NCBI GenBank assembly: GCA_002411345.1
Contig: DHSL01000071.1
Location: 1 to 9,525 of the forward strand
DNA: 9,525 nucleotides
Source: Bacteroidales bacterium UBA5287
GTDB taxonomy: Bacteria > Bacteroidota > Bacteroidia > Bacteroidales > Dysgonomonadaceae
Direction: 5' to 3'
Both the position numbers and the translations under genes were made by a program. Shown here piece after piece: positions 6,459 to 9,525 of this stretch. The notes under the pieces are model-generated. The model was not told the DNA's origin and ran no database searches. It saw only the letters and a program-made list of their open reading frames with translations. The number at the start of each line of letters is the position of its first letter. Positions within the stretch are counted from its first letter, which is position 1.

Positions 6459-6473
6459 GGCACATTATTTGCT
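6458..6473 (+). promoter_or_regulatory. Sigma-54 (RpoN) -24/-12 promoter of htpG
   Basis: TGGCACATTATTTGCT matches TGGCACR-N4-TTGCW at every defined position. GG (6459-6460) and GC (6471-6472) have the required 12-bp offset. The predicted transcription start is near 6484, which excludes the ATG at 6477 from that transcript and leaves a leader of about 26 nt before the ATG at 6510. Sigma-54 promoters need an AAA+ enhancer-binding activator, which is not encoded here. Confidence 0.65.
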
Positions 6474-6509
6474 TTTATGATTTTAGTAAAAAACAAACAG
6501 AATAACGAT

Positions 6510-8402
6510 ATGCAAAAAGAAGGACAGATTGGGGTAACAACAGAAAACATTTTCCCCATTATAAAAAAATTTCTTTACAGTGATCAGGAAATTTTTCTTC
6601 GTGAAGTGGTATCAAACGCAGTAGACGCCACTCAAAAGCTAAAGACTTATGCCTCAAAAGGCGATTTTACCGGTGAATTAGGTGATTTGTCTGTGCGAGT
6701 ATCCATTGATCCAAAGGCCAAGACCCTTACGGTTTCAGACAGAGGTATTGGAATGACAGCCGAGGAAGTAGACAAATACATCAATCAGATTGCTTTTTCC
6801 TCAGCCAACGATTTTCTTGAAAAGTACAAAGATGATCCCAACGCGATTATCGGTCATTTCGGGCTTGGATTTTACTCCTCATTCATGGTTTCCACAAAAG
6901 TTGAGATCATAACCAAGTCACATAATTCAGACTCCCCCGCCGTAAAATGGTCGAGTGACGGAACAGTAGAATACAAAATGACAACCGCTGATAAGTCAGA
7001 TCGCGGAACAGACATTATCATGTACATTGATTCAGAGCACAAAGAATTTCTTGAAAAAGACCGTATTGAATCAATTTTAAAGAAGCACTGTCGTTTTTTA
7101 CCCGTACCCATTGTTTCAGGTAAAAAGCAAGAATGGAAAGACGGTAAGTACGTAGAAACAGAAGAAGATAATGTAATCAACAACACAGAGCCCCTATGGA
7201 AAAAAGCACCAGCCGGATTAAAAGATGAAGATTACACAAGTTTTTATCATCAACTGTATCCGATGTCAATGGACGAACCCATGTTTTGGATACATTTAAA
7301 TGTAGATTATCCATTTAATCTTACGGGAATTTTATATTTCCCAAGGGTAAAGAGCAACCTCGACTTACAGCGCAACAAGATACAGCTATATAGCAATCAG
7401 GTGTTTGTGACCGATTCCGTGGAAGGTATTGTTCCTGAATTCCTTACTCTTCTTCATGGAGTTATTGATTCACCCGATATACCATTAAACGTATCCCGTT
7501 CCTATCTTCAGAGCGACAGTAATGTAAAGAAAATATCAAGCCACATTACAAAGAAAGTATCCGACAAGTTGAACGAGATATTCAAAAACGATCGTTCACA
7601 ATTTGAAGAAAAATGGGACAGTTTAAAGATGTTTGTAGAATACGGAATGCTCACAGAAGAGAAATTCTATGATCGCGCAGCAAAATATTGTCTCCTTAAA
7701 AATACAGACGACAAATATTTCACGTTGGATGAGTACAAGTCGCTGATTGAGAGCAATCAAAAAGACAAAAATGATACATTAATATATTTGTACGCATCAA
7801 ATAAGGTAGATCAATTTGCCCCCATTGATGAAGCCAAACAAAAAGGTTACGATGTATTGCTTTTAGACGGGCCATTAGATGTACATTGGATTGGTTTGTT
7901 AGAGCAAAAAATTGAGAAAACTCGTTTTATTCGCGTAGACAGCGAGACTATTGACCATATAATTGAAAAAGATGACAATAGCTCGATTGACCTATCCGAT
8001 TCTCAGAAAGAAGCTCTGAACGAAGCCTTTACATCCCAGATCCCCAAATTGGATAAAACGAATTTTACCGTAGAGTTTAAGACGTTGGATGAAACTGCCC
8101 GCCCAGTACAAATTACCCAAAATGAATTCTCTCGACGCATGAAAGAAATGTCGGCAATGCAGCAAGGAATGGCCATGTACGGTGAAATGCCAGACATGTA
8201 TCAAGTAATTGTAAATGTGAATCATCCATTTGTAAAACAATTAGTTACAGAAACAGAAGGCAAAGAAAAAGATTCAATTGCTACCTATGCAGAAGAGAAC
8301 TCAAAATTGAAGCAAGTTATCGACCTTGCGCTCCTATCAAGTGGAATGTTGAGAGGCGAAGAACTAAACAATTTTGTGAAGCGAGGATTTGAAACAATTT
8401 AA
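6510..8402 (+). CDS. htpG: Molecular chaperone HtpG (bacterial Hsp90)
   Basis: HtpG is a cytoplasmic homodimeric ATPase that remodels client proteins, often with DnaK. The frame is open from 6477, but the ATG at 6510 is preferred (630 residues): it gives MQKEGQIGVTTENIFP, where Hsp90 proteins normally begin, and the earlier ATG precedes the predicted sigma-54 start site. Numbered from 6477, the GHKL ATP-binding domain has the Glu43/Asn47 helix (LREVVSNAVDA), DRGIGM at 88-93 and the ATP lid GHFGLGFYSS at 126-135. The middle domain contains NLDLQRNKIQLYSNQVF (295-310) and the catalytic loop Arg341 in NVSRSYLQ. The C-terminal dimerisation region ends in the family-like SGMLRGEELNNFVKRGF. It has no eukaryotic charged linker or MEEVD tail. 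It appears intact. Its promoter region carries a sigma-54 site, and a hairpin terminator follows. Confidence 0.97.
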   Translation: MQKEGQIGVTTENIFPIIKKFLYSDQEIFLREVVSNAVDATQKLKTYASKGDFTGELGDLSVRVSIDPKAKTLTVSDRGIGMTAEEVDKYINQIAFSSANDFLEKYKDDPNAIIGHFGLGFYSSFMVSTKVEIITKSHNSDSPAVKWSSDGTVEYKMTTADKSDRGTDIIMYIDSEHKEFLEKDRIESILKKHCRFLPVPIVSGKKQEWKDGKYVETEEDNVINNTEPLWKKAPAGLKDEDYTSFYHQLYPMSMDEPMFWIHLNVDYPFNLTGILYFPRVKSNLDLQRNKIQLYSNQVFVTDSVEGIVPEFLTLLHGVIDSPDIPLNVSRSYLQSDSNVKKISSHITKKVSDKLNEIFKNDRSQFEEKWDSLKMFVEYGMLTEEKFYDRAAKYCLLKNTDDKYFTLDEYKSLIESNQKDKNDTLIYLYASNKVDQFAPIDEAKQKGYDVLLLDGPLDVHWIGLLEQKIEKTRFIRVDSETIDHIIEKDDNSSIDLSDSQKEALNEAFTSQIPKLDKTNFTVEFKTLDETARPVQITQNEFSRRMKEMSAMQQGMAMYGEMPDMYQVIVNVNHPFVKQLVTETEGKEKDSIATYAEENSKLKQVIDLALLSSGMLRGEELNNFVKRGFETI

Positions 8403-8430
8403 CAATCTATCATAAAACAACCACTAATTA

Positions 8431-8463
8431 AGCCGATAAACAAGATTAGTTTATCGGTTTTTT
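8431..8463 (+). terminator. Intrinsic terminator of htpG
   Basis: CCGATAAAC (8433-8441) pairs perfectly with GTTTATCGG (8449-8457) around a 7-nt loop, and pairing can extend two more bases outward. Six T residues follow at once (8458-8463). It lies about 30 bp after the htpG stop, so coaA is probably transcribed separately. Confidence 0.9.
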
Positions 8464-8473
8464 ATTGAAATCA

Positions 8474-8503
8474 TTTCTCAGATATAAAAAAGCTTTATCT
8501 TTG
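8474..8503 (+). promoter_or_regulatory. Predicted coaA promoter (Bacteroidota primary sigma)
   Basis: TATCTTTG at 8496-8503 is a perfect TAnnTTTG -7 box. A weak -33 match, TTTC (8474-8477), lies 18 bp upstream. The box ends 21 bp before the coaA ATG, so the leader is very short; no Shine-Dalgarno sequence is seen, as is common in this phylum. Confidence 0.7.
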
Positions 8504-8524
8504 TGAAAATAAAATTCTTTAGAA

Positions 8525-9484
8525 ATGGATTATCAATCATATGACGCAACGTATTCTCCGTTCAGAGCTTTTAGTCGCGATGAATGGAAAGTATTAGAAG
8601 AACATCCTCAATTCCCCATTTCTGAATCCGACATTGATCTCAGCAAGCTTCAAGCATTGAATGAGCCCCTGAACATTGAAGAGATAAACGACATATATCT
8701 TCCAATGATCAGTTTATTGCAGATTCATTTTACTCATTATGCAAATTTGCACAATGAATTAGATCAGTTTTTCAAAAACAAAAGCAGGCGCATTCCATTT
8801 ATCATTGGTATTGCCGGAAGTGTTGCCGCAGGAAAAAGTACTACCGCCCGTGTTTTGCAAAAGCTGTTATCCATGTTACCAGAAAAGCCAAAGGTAGAAT
8901 TAATTACCACAGATGGTTTTTTGTATCCCAATGCAGAGTTAGAGAAGCGAGGCATCCTTAACAAAAAAGGTTTCCCAGAGAGTTACAATGCCCGGCAGTT
9001 GCTCTCTTTTCTTGCCAACGTAAAATCAGGCAAAGAGCAGATGGAAGCCCCTGTTTATTCCCATCTTTATTATGATATCATCCCAGACAAAGTGCAAACC
9101 ATTATTCAGCCCGACATACTTATTGTTGAAGGTATTAATGTATTGCAAGTGATGTTAAAGAAGATGACCAAGCGAACCCTGTTTGTATCCGACTTTTTCG
9201 ACTTTTCAATATATGTTGATGCAAGCGAAAAGAATCTCAGGCAGTGGTATCTTGATCGTTTTAAGAAGCTTCAAGAAACCGCTTTTCAGAATCCCGATTC
9301 ATATTTTCATAAATATGCCGAATATTCTCAGAAAGAGTTGATAGCCTTTGGCAATAAAGTCTGGAACGAGATTAATTTACCCAATTTAAAAGACAATATT
9401 CTCCCTACCCGATTCCGCGCAAACCTGATCCTTGAGAAAGGAGAACAGCACGCAGTTCGTGGAATCCGTATTCGTAAGATATAA
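8525..9484 (+). CDS. coaA: Type I pantothenate kinase (CoaA)
   Basis: CoaA phosphorylates pantothenate with ATP to 4'-phosphopantothenate, the first and usually rate-limiting step of coenzyme A synthesis in the cytoplasm. The 319-residue protein runs parallel to E. coli CoaA (316 residues) over its whole length. Walker A GSVAAGKST is at 98-106, with Lys104. TTDGFLYPN at 128-136 carries the likely catalytic Asp130. KKGFPESYNARQL (147-159) and PVYSHLYYDIIP (176-187, with His180) form the substrate and CoA-feedback region. VSDFFDFSIYVDA (221-233) and NILPTRFRANLIL (291-303) are conserved core segments. The Lys, Arg and His residues tied to CoA feedback inhibition in E. coli seem present, so feedback control is likely. 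Many Bacteroidota use the unrelated type III enzyme CoaX, so this gene may reflect transfer or lineage-specific retention. It is separated from htpG by a terminator and its own promoter. Confidence 0.95.
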   Translation: MDYQSYDATYSPFRAFSRDEWKVLEEHPQFPISESDIDLSKLQALNEPLNIEEINDIYLPMISLLQIHFTHYANLHNELDQFFKNKSRRIPFIIGIAGSVAAGKSTTARVLQKLLSMLPEKPKVELITTDGFLYPNAELEKRGILNKKGFPESYNARQLLSFLANVKSGKEQMEAPVYSHLYYDIIPDKVQTIIQPDILIVEGINVLQVMLKKMTKRTLFVSDFFDFSIYVDASEKNLRQWYLDRFKKLQETAFQNPDSYFHKYAEYSQKELIAFGNKVWNEINLPNLKDNILPTRFRANLILEKGEQHAVRGIRIRKI

Positions 9485-9506
9485 ATCTCGGCAACTCAGA
9501 TAATAA

Positions 9507-9525
9507 AAAGGGGCTGTTCCAAAAG
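9507..9525 (-). repeat. Right copy of the 19-bp inverted repeat at the window ends
   Basis: The bases here are the exact reverse complement of 4-22. The repeat starts 22 bp after the coaA stop codon and runs into the window edge, so its true extent is unknown. The plus-strand reading AAAGGGGCTGTTCC resembles insertion-sequence ends I recall from Bacteroidales, but I cannot name an element. No target-site duplication can be judged from inside the window. Confidence 0.6.

Larger units (their letters stand above)
6057..6476. other. Divergent AT-rich control region between the sigma factor gene and htpG
   Basis: This stretch has the sigma factor promoter at its left and the htpG control elements at its right. 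Between about 6160 and 6415 the DNA is very AT-rich; I see no coding frame, RNA gene or clear repeat there. If the sigma-54 site of htpG is real, its activator would be expected to bind within this stretch, but I could not recognise a specific enhancer palindrome. Confidence 0.6.

Noticed and set aside
6872..7186. Minus-strand open frame of 104 codons inside htpG
   Set aside because: It is antisense to the conserved HtpG nucleotide-binding and middle domains and shows no family features.
4..9525. Composite transposon bounded by the 19-bp inverted repeats
   Set aside because: The interior is housekeeping chromosome (lon, htpG, trmN6, coaA) with no transposase, integrase or cargo genes. Repeat-bounded contig ends explain it better.

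Overview
The window is a low-GC chromosomal segment from a member of the Bacteroidota, most likely the order Bacteroidales. Two things point there. Upstream of the sialidase, sigma factor and coaA genes sits a TAnnTTTG element, the -7 box of the Bacteroidota primary sigma factor. The predicted NanH-type sialidase, TrmN6, Lon and HtpG proteins also resemble Bacteroides/Parabacteroides homologues as I remember them; no search was run.

Layout, left to right: (1) an exported GH33 sialidase on the minus strand; (2) a 335-bp gap carrying its promoter and a degenerate 33-bp tandem repeat; (3) trmN6 on the minus strand, a tRNA1(Val) adenine-37 N6-methyltransferase; (4) lon on the plus strand, divergent from trmN6; (5) a convergent gap with repeats and a strong bidirectional terminator; (6) an ECF-type sigma factor on the minus strand; (7) a 453-bp divergent promoter region; (8) htpG on the plus strand with a terminator; (9) coaA on the plus strand, a type I pantothenate kinase. 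Every gene looks like its own transcription unit. I saw no CRISPR array, tRNA or rRNA gene, transposase or phage gene.

The most interesting signal is regulatory. The htpG upstream region has a full match to the sigma-54 (RpoN) -24/-12 consensus, TGGCACATTATTTGCT. The lon upstream region has a near match, TGGCACGAATTTTGGA. These two genes encode protein quality-control factors (an Hsp90 chaperone and an ATP-dependent protease), and no other intergenic region here has such an element. This suggests, as inference, a sigma-54-linked protein-stress regulon. The elements, together with a TAnnTTTG box over the first possible lon start, favour the second in-frame ATG as the true start of both genes.

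The two window ends carry a perfect 19-bp inverted repeat (4-22 and 9507-9525). Because the interior is ordinary chromosome, I read these as edges of a repeated sequence, perhaps insertion-sequence ends at contig breaks, rather than as a transposon.
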